Origin: Chryseobacterium geocarposphaerae
GTDB taxonomy: Bacteria; Bacteroidota; Bacteroidia; Flavobacteriales; Weeksellaceae
Reading direction: 5' to 3'
DNA: 64,000 nt
NCBI RefSeq assembly: GCF_002797535.1
Contig: NZ_PGFD01000002.1
Coordinates: 620,001-684,000 of the forward strand
The translations under genes were made by a program, and so were the position numbers. The notes beneath the pieces were generated by a model. That model did no database searches, was not told where the DNA came from, and saw only the letters and a list, made by a program, of their open reading frames with translations. Positions 32,522 through 40,974 of the stretch are shown here, piece by piece (within the stretch, counting starts at the first letter, position 1; each line of letters starts with the position of its first letter).

Positions 32522-32545
32522 CAATTCAATCTTTAAATTAGTAAT

Positions 32546-34006
32546 CTACTTACTCATTAATTTCCAAAGCTCATTGATGGTCTCTTTGTCATCAAAATGA
32601 TGTTTCACACCATTGATCTCCTGATAAGTTTCGTGTCCTTTTCCGGCTACGAGCACAATATCTTTAGGTTCGGCAAACTTTATCGCCATTTTTATGGCTT
32701 CTTTTCTGTCAGGAATTGAAGTGTATTTGCTGAAATTCTGAGGTTCAACGCCTGCTTCAATTTCCTTTATGATGGCTGCCGGATCTTCTGTTCTCGGATT
32801 GTCTGAAGTGATGATTGCCAACGTTGATTTTTTGGTGGCAATATTTCCCATTTCAGGTCTTTTTGAGTGATCTCTGTCTCCTCCGCAGCCGAAAACCGTA
32901 ATTAATCTTTCGTTTTTGGTTCTGATATCGTTGATGCTGTCCAAAATGTTTTCCAAAGCATCCGGAGTATGGGCATAATCTACGATGAAGAAAATTCCGC
33001 CATCGGATTTAAAAGTTTCAAATCTTCCGGAGACTCTTTTCAGCTGACTGATGGCCTGAAGAATTTCATCCTGTTCAAAGCCAAGTTCAGACGCAATTCC
33101 GAAAACCAATAATAAATTGTATACATTGAATTTTCCTGTTAATGTCGTCCAGAATTCTTTTCCGTTGAAATTCAATAACATTCCGTTGAAATCAACTTCT
33201 AAGAGCTTTCCGTGAAAATCTGCCATGGTTTTTAAGGCATATGTTCTTTTGGTAGCTTTTGTATTCTGAAGCATAACATTTCCGTTTTTATCATCCACAT
33301 TGGTGATGGCAACGGCTGTACTTTCCAATTGGTCAAAAAATCTTTTCTTGGTCTTTAGATACTCATCAAATGTCTTATGATAGTCCAAATGATCATGTGT
33401 AAGATTGGTAAAACCTGCTACTTTAAAATGAAGACCTTCAATTCTGTTTTGAGCTATTCCGTGAGAACTTACTTCCATGAAAGCGAATTCACAGCCTTCT
33501 TCCACAGCCTGAGCCAAAATTTTATTAATGGTGATCACATCCGGAGTGGTGTGTGTTGCTGGAATTATTTTTTCTCCAATTCTGATCTCAACAGTAGAAA
33601 GCAAAGCAGAATCATATCCTAAGTTTTTGAAAACATCAAAAAGCAGCGTAGAAACGGAAGTTTTTCCATTAGTTCCTGTAACTCCGATTAATTTTAATTT
33701 TTCGGAAGGATTTCCGTAGAAATTGGAAGCTAATTGCCCTAAAGCTTTGGATGAATCTTTTACCTTTACGTAGGTAATGTTTTCATTCAAACTTTCGGGG
33801 AACTCTTCACAAATGATTGCTTTTGCTCCTTTTTCAACAGAAGATGCAATAAATGAATGCCCATCCACAACCGTTCCTCTCATTGCAATATACAAAGAGC
33901 CTTCCGTAACCTTTCTGCTGTCGAAAACCAATTCTGTAATTTCGCGGGTATCGTCACCGTGAATTTCTAAAACTGGAATTCTTTTTAATAATTCAATTAA
34001 TTGCAT
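32546..34006 (-). CDS. murE: UDP-MurNAc-tripeptide ligase
   Basis: A Mur ligase of 486 residues that adds the third stem-peptide residue. P-loop GVTGTNGKTSVSTLL (about 108-122), the TTHTTPD-like ATHTTPDVITI, and VDYAHTPDALENIL are typical. The amino-acid selectivity motif reads SDNPRTEDP (DNPR), which indicates meso-diaminopimelate as the third residue. The start lies 19 nt downstream of the ftsI stop. Confidence 0.96.
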   Translation of the reverse strand: MQLIELLKRIPVLEIHGDDTREITELVFDSRKVTEGSLYIAMRGTVVDGHSFIASSVEKGAKAIICEEFPESLNENITYVKVKDSSKALGQLASNFYGNPSEKLKLIGVTGTNGKTSVSTLLFDVFKNLGYDSALLSTVEIRIGEKIIPATHTTPDVITINKILAQAVEEGCEFAFMEVSSHGIAQNRIEGLHFKVAGFTNLTHDHLDYHKTFDEYLKTKKRFFDQLESTAVAITNVDDKNGNVMLQNTKATKRTYALKTMADFHGKLLEVDFNGMLLNFNGKEFWTTLTGKFNVYNLLLVFGIASELGFEQDEILQAISQLKRVSGRFETFKSDGGIFFIVDYAHTPDALENILDSINDIRTKNERLITVFGCGGDRDHSKRPEMGNIATKKSTLAIITSDNPRTEDPAAIIKEIEAGVEPQNFSKYTSIPDRKEAIKMAIKFAEPKDIVLVAGKGHETYQEINGVKHHFDDKETINELWKLMSK

Positions 34007-34025
34007 TTCTTTGATGCTTTATATT

Positions 34026-36017
34026 TTAATTCTGCAGAGATAAATAAATTCTCTGATTCTTACTTATTGTTGTGCCTTCCAACGGGAACTGCTGTGTAAT
34101 TCTTCCAACGCCTTTATAATCGACGCGGTATCCTAAATTTTCCAATTGTGGGATCACGTTTTTACCGATCAATCCTACGACATTGGGCATTTGTTTATTA
34201 TTTACGGCTACTTTCACATTAGGTTCCACCATTTTGTTAAGGTCTACCTTATTGCTCACCAGCATTTCTCTTTCGATGTTTTGTGGAGTTTTTAAGAATG
34301 TTTTTCCAGCAATTTCCTTAAACACCGGTGCTGAAACCGTTCCCCCGTAAAATCCTTTTGCCGTATTCGGTTCGCTGATCATTACATAACAGGTGTATTT
34401 CGGATTATCAGCCGGATAAAACCCTGCAAATGACGCACGATATTTCATTGGACCTGGCAACCAGTATTCAAATCTTGCGGTTCCTGTTTTTCCAGCCATT
34501 TTTAAATTCGGCGTGAAAATACTTTTTCCTGTTCCTTTCTCTACGGCTTTTGTTAAAGCATGAGTCATCATTTTAATGGCTTTTTCAGAGGCCATTTTAT
34601 TCACCATTACTTCTGGCTTTGCGCTGTACATTACCTTTCCGTCTTTCATGATCTTATCGATGAATAAAGGTTTTAGCATTTTACCACCATTAGCAACTCC
34701 GTTATAGAAAGTTGCTAATTGTAAAAGGTTAATATTGGAAGCATATCCGTAAGCTAAAGAAGCTAAAGCGGCCGGATTCCATTTTTTGCTTTCCGGAGTT
34801 ACAAATCTAGGTTTTGTGATTCCCGGAAGTTCAATATCCATTTTGTCGAATAGTTTCCAGCGTTTTAAATGATCCAGGAATATTTGCGGATTGTCAGCAT
34901 AGTATTTTGTAATCAGTTTTGCAGAACCTACGTTACTTGATTTTGCCAAAACATCACTGATGTCATAAGTTCCGCCTCCGTGGCCGTCTGAAATTCTTTG
35001 TTTTGCATACACCCAGACTCCGTTTCCTACATCTACTGTTGTGTTTTCATCAATGAACCCGTCGTCCATTGCTGCCAATAACGAGATGGTTTTAAAAGTA
35101 GAACCGGGTTCAATATTATCTTTTATAGCATAGTTATAGGAATCAACATATTCTCCATTATCGTCTCTTCTTAAGTTGACCATGGCACGAACTTTTCCTG
35201 TTTCCACTTCCATTACAATCACCGTTCCGTGTTTCGCTTCGAAATTGATCAGTTGCTTTTCGAGTGCAGAATGTGCAATGTCCTGGATTCTGAGATCTAA
35301 TGTTGTGTAAACATCTTCTCCGTCAATAGGTTCCTGAACTTTCCAGAAGTCAATCGGTTTCCATTGGGACGAGTTGATTCTTTGTTCCAGTCTTTTTCCG
35401 TCAGTTCCTCTCAGGTATTTTGAAAAAGCACCTTCAAGACCGGCTTTGTGTTCGCCATCATCCATTCCGATAGTTCCGGCTCCGATTTCTGAGGTGGCCA
35501 GTTCTCTCTTGTAGTTTCTGTCTACGATAAACCCTCCCTTATTTTTACCTTTTTTAAAAATCGGAAATTTTCGGATTCTGTCGTATTGGTCGAAGTCAAG
35601 ACCTTTCACCAGTGTATAATACTGGTTTTTATTTTTTCTTTGTTCGTCAAATTTTTTTCTGAATTCACTTCTTGGTTTTCCGAACATTTTACTTAAAGAA
35701 TCTGTTAAAGCACCGATATTATTAGTGTAAACAGTATCTTTCATCGTTTTGAAATCCAGGTAAATGTCATAGCGCATTACGGTTGTGGCAAGAATAGATC
35801 CGTCGGAAGCGAATAAATTTCCACGGGCCGCTTTCAGAGTGGCTTCCCGATAATTTTTATTGATGTAATCGTCTTTAATTTCCTGAACATTAGTGTTTTG
35901 TAAGATGATTATTCTTGTCAAAAACATTACAAACACGCACAAAGCTACCACTGCGAAGAGGTAGCCCCATCTTAACGTTTTTTTACGTTTGTTGTCGTAT
36001 TCATTTGGCTTTTGCAT
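34026..36017 (-). CDS. ftsI: septal penicillin-binding protein (transpeptidase) with PASTA domain
   Basis: A class B PBP of 663 residues. TM at about 16-38, then the non-catalytic pedestal (40-240), then the transpeptidase with S306-x-x-K309 (EPGSTFKTI), S360-S-N362 (KSSNVGS) and K510-T-G512 (AGKTGTAR). A C-terminal PASTA domain (about 608-663, PNVVGLIGKNVIPQLENLGY...) follows, a feature of Bacteroidota and Gram-positive septal PBPs but not of E. coli FtsI. It cross-links septal peptidoglycan with FtsW. The start overlaps the ftsL-like gene by 17 nt. Confidence 0.95.
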   Translation of the reverse strand: MQKPNEYDNKRKKTLRWGYLFAVVALCVFVMFLTRIIILQNTNVQEIKDDYINKNYREATLKAARGNLFASDGSILATTVMRYDIYLDFKTMKDTVYTNNIGALTDSLSKMFGKPRSEFRKKFDEQRKNKNQYYTLVKGLDFDQYDRIRKFPIFKKGKNKGGFIVDRNYKRELATSEIGAGTIGMDDGEHKAGLEGAFSKYLRGTDGKRLEQRINSSQWKPIDFWKVQEPIDGEDVYTTLDLRIQDIAHSALEKQLINFEAKHGTVIVMEVETGKVRAMVNLRRDDNGEYVDSYNYAIKDNIEPGSTFKTISLLAAMDDGFIDENTTVDVGNGVWVYAKQRISDGHGGGTYDISDVLAKSSNVGSAKLITKYYADNPQIFLDHLKRWKLFDKMDIELPGITKPRFVTPESKKWNPAALASLAYGYASNINLLQLATFYNGVANGGKMLKPLFIDKIMKDGKVMYSAKPEVMVNKMASEKAIKMMTHALTKAVEKGTGKSIFTPNLKMAGKTGTARFEYWLPGPMKYRASFAGFYPADNPKYTCYVMISEPNTAKGFYGGTVSAPVFKEIAGKTFLKTPQNIEREMLVSNKVDLNKMVEPNVKVAVNNKQMPNVVGLIGKNVIPQLENLGYRVDYKGVGRITQQFPLEGTTISKNQRIYLSLQN

Positions 36018-36411
36018 CTGTACTGTCCAGTTTTATTAGCAGTTTGTGAGGATGGTTTTCCAAGGTCATCAAAGAATCCCGTGCCACTTCTTTCCCCAAC
36101 TCCGATTCCATTTTTACTTTGATCAGCTTACTTTGTGCGTAAGCGTTTCGTGATTTATATTCTTCAGTTTCTTCTTTTAAAGCATTAACAATCTTTATCT
36201 TTTTGTTGACGAGATGGTTGCTGTAAATCATGGCCATCATCAACACAAACAACAGGAGAAAATACTTGTAATGTATTTTGATCTCATCACGGTTCAGAAA
36301 GTTTCCTTTTATAATGTCTATAAAAGTTAATTTTTTCTGAGGACGATTTGTTGTTCTTTTTGCCAATTTAATGTCAATTTGCTTTTGCAGTGAATCCACT
36401 TCGTTGGTCAA
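36001..36411 (-). CDS. FtsL-like cell division protein
   Basis: A 136-residue bitopic protein: a basic cytoplasmic part (1-50), one TM (YFLLLFVLMMAMIYSNHLV, about 49-67) and a coiled coil outside (INALKEETEEYKSRNAYAQSKLIKV). Size, topology and position between rsmH and ftsI identify the FtsL-like protein that with FtsQ and FtsB activates FtsWI. No ATG is available; the frame opens just upstream and TTG 36411 is the best start. That codon lies at the end of an inverted repeat (36410-36443), which could limit initiation. Confidence 0.85.
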   Translation of the reverse strand: MTNEVDSLQKQIDIKLAKRTTNRPQKKLTFIDIIKGNFLNRDEIKIHYKYFLLLFVLMMAMIYSNHLVNKKIKIVNALKEETEEYKSRNAYAQSKLIKVKMESELGKEVARDSLMTLENHPHKLLIKLDSTDAKAK

Positions 36412-36443
36412 TTGTCAATGCTAAAAATTCACTATTGACAATT
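36410..36443. repeat. inverted repeat at the rsmH-ftsL junction
   Basis: AATTGTCAAT (36410-36419) and ATTGACAATT (36434-36443) are exact reverse complements with a 14-nt loop. In the mRNA the 3' arm contains or abuts the TTG start of the ftsL-like gene. Confidence 0.6.
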
Positions 36444-36457
36444 CAATCATTCACTTT

Positions 36458-37351
36458 TTATACTTTTATTCCTGTTCTCATTTTAGCACTTCTGGCTCTG
36501 GAGTTTTCTTCGATTTCCTTTTCATCGGGAATAATCGCTTTACTCTTTACCAGTTCGAATGCCTTTTTATAATTTCCGTAAATGTCTCTTTCGGGCTCTC
36601 CCTCAAACATTCCGTTTTTCAAAAATCTTTTTACCAGCCTGTCTTCTAAAGAATGGTAGGAAATTACCACCAATCTTCCTCCCGGCTTTAATACATTATA
36701 TGCCTGAACAAGCATTTCCTTCAGCACTTCAAGCTCTTGATTGACTTCAATTCTTATTGCCTGAAATAACTGGGCATAAAATTTATTCACTTTATGTGGT
36801 GGAAGATAGCTGAACAATTTTTTCAGATCTTCTGTTGTTTCAATGCTTTTTGTTTTTCTGTGATGAACAATGTCTCTCGCCAATTTTCTGGCTTCTCTCA
36901 GTTCACCATAGTAATAAAAAATATCAGCAAGTTGTTCTTCTTCATAATCATTGATGACTCTTTTGGCATCAAGTCCCTGCATAATGTTCATCCTCATATC
37001 CAAAGGAGCATTGCTTCTTGTGGAAAAGCCTCTTTCCGCCTCATCAAACTGATGGGAAGAAACTCCCAAATCGGCCAGAACTCCATCGATTTGAGAAATT
37101 CCATACATTAACAAAGAGTTTTCCAGAAATCTGAAATTCTGATTGATTAATGTAAATCTCGGATCATCAATTGCATTTTTAAGAGCATCTAAATCCTGAT
37201 CAAAACTGAACAGTTTTCCTTTGTCAGAAAGCCTGCTCAAGATCTCTCTGGAGTGACCGCCTCCTCCAAAAGTACAGTCTACATATATTCCGTCTGGATT
37301 CGTTACCAAATCATCTACACTTTGCTTCAACAAAACGGGGTTATGATACAT
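36458..37351 (-). CDS. rsmH: 16S rRNA (cytosine-N4)-methyltransferase RsmH
   Basis: An S-adenosylmethionine-dependent enzyme of 297 residues that N4-methylates C1402 of 16S rRNA. HNPVLLKQSVDDL at the start, the SAM loop VDCTFGGGGHSREIL, VLADLGVSSHQFDEAERGFSTRSNAPLDMRM, VNQELEVLKEML and VVISYHSLEDRLVKRFL are diagnostic of MraW/RsmH. It follows mraZ by 42 nt and, as in most bacteria, is the second gene of the cluster. Confidence 0.97.
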   Translation of the reverse strand: MYHNPVLLKQSVDDLVTNPDGIYVDCTFGGGGHSREILSRLSDKGKLFSFDQDLDALKNAIDDPRFTLINQNFRFLENSLLMYGISQIDGVLADLGVSSHQFDEAERGFSTRSNAPLDMRMNIMQGLDAKRVINDYEEEQLADIFYYYGELREARKLARDIVHHRKTKSIETTEDLKKLFSYLPPHKVNKFYAQLFQAIRIEVNQELEVLKEMLVQAYNVLKPGGRLVVISYHSLEDRLVKRFLKNGMFEGEPERDIYGNYKKAFELVKSKAIIPDEKEIEENSRARSAKMRTGIKV

Positions 37352-37393
37352 ACTTAAGTTGTGTTTTTTTTTCGCTTTTAATGATCAGCGTAA

Positions 37394-37852
37394 TTATTCT
37401 TCATCGAAAGAGCCCATCACATCTTCGGCAAGACTGGCGAAATCGGTTTCATTGGTAGAGATCACCTTTTCGTAGGCTTCTTTATCCCAAATTTCAAACA
37501 ATTCTCCTGCGCTTGTAATCACAATATCCTTTTGGAGATTTGCAAAATGAGTCAGATCTTTAGAAATCTGTAATCTTCCTGCGTTATCCAGTTCCACTGT
37601 TTTTACCCCTGCCGTAAACATTCTAATGAAATCAGCATTCTTTTTAATGAATCTGTTCAATTTATTAATTTTGCCCATCAATTTATCCCATGCGTTCATA
37701 GGGTAAACTTCCAGGCAAGATTGGAACACAGATCTTTTGACTACAAATGCCTTGTCGTCGAAGTTTTCCATCTGTTTGATTAAAGATGAAGGAACTTTTA
37801 AGCGGCCTTTGTCGTCAATTTTACACTCATATGTCCCAATGAAACTTTTCAT
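37394..37852 (-). CDS. mraZ: transcriptional regulator MraZ
   Basis: A dcw-cluster regulator with two AbrB/SpoVT-like domains, 152 residues. The first repeat is GTYECKIDDKGRLKVPSSL, the second VKTVELDNAGRLQISKDL. The D-x-x-G-R-(L/I)-x-(V/I)-P/S signature is present in both. MraZ binds repeats upstream of its own gene and represses or tunes the operon. The start MKSFIGTYE at 37852 is preferred; a further in-frame ATG at 37891 would run through the promoter and operator. Confidence 0.96.
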   Translation of the reverse strand: MKSFIGTYECKIDDKGRLKVPSSLIKQMENFDDKAFVVKRSVFQSCLEVYPMNAWDKLMGKINKLNRFIKKNADFIRMFTAGVKTVELDNAGRLQISKDLTHFANLQKDIVITSAGELFEIWDKEAYEKVISTNETDFASLAEDVMGSFDEE

Positions 37853-37858
37853 TTGGAG

Positions 37859-37866
37859 CAAATTTA
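37859..37866 (-). promoter_or_regulatory. -7 element of the dcw cluster
   Basis: The minus strand reads TAAATTTG (TAnnTTTG). Only 6 nt separate it from the ATG at 37852, so the mraZ mRNA would be leaderless or nearly so. Confidence 0.6.
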
Positions 37867-37886
37867 TATAATAATTTCTAAAATTT

Positions 37887-37911
37887 CCCACTTTTTCCCA
37901 CTTTTTCCCTT
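37887..37911 (-). promoter_or_regulatory. MraZ operator: three 10-bp repeats
   Basis: On the minus strand GTGGGAAAAA is repeated at exactly 10-bp spacing (CCCAC at 37887 and 37897 on the plus strand, CCCTT at 37907 as a third, degenerate copy). TGGG direct repeats are the known MraZ box. The array occupies the -33 region of the promoter. Confidence 0.8.
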
Positions 37912-38094
37912 AATGTTAATAAGTTTTATTAAAGATTGAGCTTCCGGGATGTAATTGTTTGATATGAAGAGGATTGTATTTATTGCTATTCGCGCCATAA
38001 TAAAGAGATTTTCAAAAAAATAGCTAAAAAGGAGATTATTATGTTATTTTTATTTTAAATTAGAGTATTCAAAATTTTTTTGAGGTTTAATTTG

Positions 38095-38102
38095 TATTTT
38101 TG
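38095..38102 (+). promoter_or_regulatory. -7 element of the alpha/beta hydrolase gene
   Basis: TATTTTTG matches TAnnTTTG, 24 nt before the ATG at 38126. Confidence 0.55.
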
Positions 38103-38125
38103 CAAGGCTTTATTACAGGCATTAT

Positions 38126-38887
38126 ATGATATTTAGTACAAAAAAAGAAAAGAAATATACCTTTGTAGAAGCTGGGGAAGGACATCCGTTGGTGTTGTTG
38201 CACGGTTTAATGGGTGGTTTGAGTAATTTCGATAAAATGGTGGATTTTTTTTCAAACAGAGGATTTAAAGTTTATGTTCCTCAGTTACCAATCTACGATT
38301 TGCCGGTACTCAATACCAATCTTACAACTTTAGCAAAATATATAATAAAGTTTATTGAGAACCATGTTCAGGGACCTGTTACTATTGTTGGAAATTCAAT
38401 GGGAGGTCATGTTGGGTTAATTTTAACACTGGCAAGACCTGATCTGGTTAAAAATCTTGTTCTTACAGGGAGCTCTGGTTTGTACGAAAGAACTTTCGGC
38501 GACAGTTTCCCAAGAAAGAATGACCGTTCCTACATCAGAAAGAAAACAGAAGAGGTTTTTTATGATCCTGCTATTGCGACTGAAGATTTGGTAGACGAAG
38601 TTTTCGGTGTTGTAAATGACAGAATGAAGGGGATTAAAACTGTAATGTTGGCAAGAAGCGCCATCAAACACAATATGCTGAATGATTTACCCAAGATTCT
38701 GACACCGACATGTCTGATCTGGGGGAAGCAGGATAATGTAACACCTCCTGAAGTTGCCGAGGATATGCACAAATTTATCCCGAATTCGGATCTGTTCTGG
38801 ATTGATAAATGTGGTCATGCGGCAATGATGGAAAAACCAGATGAATTCAATGAAATTCTTTATAGCTGGATAAAAGATAAAGTTTAA
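38126..38887 (+). CDS. alpha/beta-fold hydrolase
   Basis: A soluble 253-residue hydrolase. The oxyanion-hole segment VLLHGLMGG (about 23-31), nucleophile elbow GNSMGG (Ser about 92), acid in the WGKQDNVTPP region (Asp about 203) and catalytic His in KCGHAAMMEKPDEFNEIL are all in place. The substrate is unknown: ester, lactone or similar. It is transcribed divergently from mraZ with its own -7 box and ends at a terminator, so it is not part of the division cluster. Confidence 0.9.
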   Translation: MIFSTKKEKKYTFVEAGEGHPLVLLHGLMGGLSNFDKMVDFFSNRGFKVYVPQLPIYDLPVLNTNLTTLAKYIIKFIENHVQGPVTIVGNSMGGHVGLILTLARPDLVKNLVLTGSSGLYERTFGDSFPRKNDRSYIRKKTEEVFYDPAIATEDLVDEVFGVVNDRMKGIKTVMLARSAIKHNMLNDLPKILTPTCLIWGKQDNVTPPEVAEDMHKFIPNSDLFWIDKCGHAAMMEKPDEFNEILYSWIKDKV

Positions 38888-38902
38888 AATTAAAATAAAA
38901 AA

Positions 38903-38939
38903 TGACCATTAAGAGCTTTTTCTTAATGGTTTGTTTTTC
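38903..38939 (+). terminator. terminator after the alpha/beta hydrolase gene
   Basis: ACCATTAAGA pairs with TCTTAATGGT around a loop of GCTTTT type, followed by TTGTTTTT. Confidence 0.75.
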
Positions 38940-38956
38940 TAAAATATTCTATAGAA

Positions 38957-39580
38957 ATGGTTATTAAAACAGCAACGTTTGTAAAGAGCAGTGGAAAATG
39001 GCAGGATTGTCCGGAGCCTACAATTCCTGAATATGCTTTTATCGGGAGATCTAATGTTGGAAAATCTTCATTAATTAATGCAATGATGAATCATAAGGAT
39101 CTTGCTAAAACTTCACAGACTCCGGGGAAAACACAGCTTATTAATCATTTTTTAGTTAATGAAAGTTGGTATTTAACCGATTTACCGGGATACGGATATG
39201 CAAAAGTTTCCAAATCGATCAGAAAAGATTTTGAAAAGCTGATCACCAATTATATTTTAAACAGAAGGAATTTGGTGAATCTTTTTGTGCTGGTGGATTC
39301 AAGACATAAACCTCAGGCGATTGACCTGGATTTTATTCAATGGTGCGGAGAAAGTGGGGTGCCATTTTCTATTGTATTTACCAAAGTGGATAAACTAAAG
39401 CCGAATGTTGTCATAAAGAATGTAGAAGACTATAAAGCCGAACTTCACAAAACCTGGGAAGATCTTCCTGAACTTTATGTGACTTCTGCGGAAAAGAAAG
39501 TAGGAGGAGAGGAAATTTTAAACTTTATCCAGAAGACCAATGAGTTTCTGGTTAATAATAATGTGAGTTTTGATGAGTAA
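38957..39580 (+). CDS. engB: ribosome biogenesis GTPase EngB (YihA/YsxC)
   Basis: A TrmE-Era-EngA-EngB-type GTPase of 207 residues, needed for large ribosomal subunit assembly and linked to division in some bacteria. G1 is GRSNVGKSSLINAM (about 32-45), G2 the KTSQTPGKTQ loop, G3 LTDLPGYGYAKV, G4 FTKVDK and G5 VTSAEKKVGG. The GYGYAKV element is specific to EngB. A GNAT gene overlaps its end by 8 nt. Confidence 0.97.
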   Translation: MVIKTATFVKSSGKWQDCPEPTIPEYAFIGRSNVGKSSLINAMMNHKDLAKTSQTPGKTQLINHFLVNESWYLTDLPGYGYAKVSKSIRKDFEKLITNYILNRRNLVNLFVLVDSRHKPQAIDLDFIQWCGESGVPFSIVFTKVDKLKPNVVIKNVEDYKAELHKTWEDLPELYVTSAEKKVGGEEILNFIQKTNEFLVNNNVSFDE

Positions 39581-40022
39581 TATTATCTGGAAAATAAAAG
39601 CATTCGAAGAGTTTACAGTTCCCGAGCTTTATGCTGTGCTAAAAGCAAGAATCGATGTTTTTGTTATTGAACAGAATTGTCCTTATCCGGATCTGGACAA
39701 TTATGATCAGAAGGCAGTTCATATCTGGGCGGAAGAAAACGGAGAAGTTTTGGCAAACTGCAGAATTTTCGACAGAGGGATAAAATATGATGAAGCTTCT
39801 ATCGGAAGAGTTTTGACAACGGAAAAAGCGAGAGGAAAAAGCTTGGGGAAATTATTAATACAATATGCTGTTGAAACTATTGAAAACCGTTTTCATACTT
39901 CTGAAATCAGGATTTCTGCACAGGATTATTTATTGAAGTTCTATGGGGACTTCGGGTTTGAAGATACCGGGAAAAAATATCTGGAAGACGAAATTCCGCA
40001 CACGGAAATGTTGAGAAAATAA
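39573..40022 (+). CDS. ElaA-like GNAT acetyltransferase
   Basis: A 149-residue GNAT protein. The opening WKIKAFEEFTVPELYAVLKARIDVFVIEQNCPYPDLDNYD is typical of the ElaA family, and SIGRVLTTEKARGKSLGKLLIQYAVE gives the acetyl-CoA loop (R-x-x-x-L-G-x-x-L). The acceptor is unknown. The ATG at 39573 is preferred over a TTG at 39570. It overlaps engB by 8 nt, so it is translationally coupled to it. Confidence 0.9.
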   Translation: MSNIIWKIKAFEEFTVPELYAVLKARIDVFVIEQNCPYPDLDNYDQKAVHIWAEENGEVLANCRIFDRGIKYDEASIGRVLTTEKARGKSLGKLLIQYAVETIENRFHTSEIRISAQDYLLKFYGDFGFEDTGKKYLEDEIPHTEMLRK

Positions 40023-40024
40023 GT

Positions 40025-40056
40025 AACAGAGGGGAAATTAAGTTCCCCGCTGTTTT
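40025..40056. terminator. terminator between GNAT and vWA genes
   Basis: AACAGAGGGGAA (40025-40036) pairs with TTCCCCGCTGTT (40043-40054) with one mismatch, and TT follows. It lies between convergent genes. Confidence 0.75.
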
Positions 40057-40082
40057 GATAGTTAAATATATATGAAGTGTTT

Positions 40083-40964
40083 TTATTTTCCTGAAATTGC
40101 TTTTAAGATAATAGGTTCCAGATTAGAAGGAAGGTCTGCAGATTTAATCTGATAGTTTTTGATCTTCATTTCTTTAAACCAGTTTTCCCAGTATTCCTTA
40201 ATCACAGCTTCTTCAAACGGATTTCCTTTTTCCGGGGTGATTCCTAAGACGATAACCTCGAGATTGCTCAGATTATCATTGGCTTTTACAAAACCAAATT
40301 TGTTTTTTTCGATAAGATCTTTAAAATTTGAAGTTGTGAGATTGTTCGCTTTTATTAATCTGGTTGTGAGATAAGACGTTTTGCTTTCCTCTGCAAATTT
40401 TGTGTCTTCATGATACATATATCCGTCCGTTAAAATGAAAAGGATATTTCTTTTATCATCCTTAATGCAATAATCTTTCACCTTGTTCTTAAAAAACTCC
40501 CAAATATCCGAGCCAACATATTTTCTGTCCTTTATAGCTGACTGATAAATATTTAAAGGTAATTCTGAATATTTTTTATCAACCAAATCAAAATAATTTC
40601 GTTGTGTATTTTTATCGAAAGAGATTTTCAGTTCTTTTGTAAATTCGTTCATCTTCGGATCGGAAGGTTCAGGATTAAAGAAAACCTGCATCTGATCGTC
40701 ATAAGTAATAATTTTCTTTGATTTAATATGATTTAAAAATCCCCTCTCAATGGCTTTGATGTATTCCGTATCTCGTTGAAAGTATTCCATTGTGGGATTC
40801 GGATTGGTTGCGGGATCGATTCTGTCGGATAAATCAATTAAAATACTGACATTGATATTGTTTGAATCGACTTCAGGTGGACAATTTGTACAAGGTGATG
40901 AAGGTGGAGTTTTATTGCAAGAAGCTAAAGAAATGATCATTAATAAATAAAATATCTTTTTCAT
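40083..40964 (-). CDS. lipoprotein with vWA-like domain
   Basis: A 293-residue protein with lipobox LASC (Cys16), then a Cys/Pro-rich spacer (CTNCPP) and a vWA-like fold. The metal-site loop reads ILIDLSDRID (D44-x-S46-x-R48) in place of classical D-x-S-x-S, and a second acidic loop is ILFILTDGYMY. Such domains bind protein ligands through a divalent metal. It is anchored to a membrane, possibly facing the periplasm. It is the last gene of a nine-gene minus-strand operon, 10 nt after the coiled-coil membrane protein. An upstream in-frame ATG at 41024 would place 20 residues before the signal peptide, so 40964 is preferred. Confidence 0.75.
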   Translation of the reverse strand: MKKIFYLLMIISLASCNKTPPSSPCTNCPPEVDSNNINVSILIDLSDRIDPATNPNPTMEYFQRDTEYIKAIERGFLNHIKSKKIITYDDQMQVFFNPEPSDPKMNEFTKELKISFDKNTQRNYFDLVDKKYSELPLNIYQSAIKDRKYVGSDIWEFFKNKVKDYCIKDDKRNILFILTDGYMYHEDTKFAEESKTSYLTTRLIKANNLTTSNFKDLIEKNKFGFVKANDNLSNLEVIVLGITPEKGNPFEEAVIKEYWENWFKEMKIKNYQIKSADLPSNLEPIILKAISGK

Positions 40965-40974
40965 AATCTGTGAT

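Noticed and set aside
37853..37891. Longer MraZ starting at 37891
   Set aside because: The extension would be encoded by the promoter and operator region and does not match the family's start.
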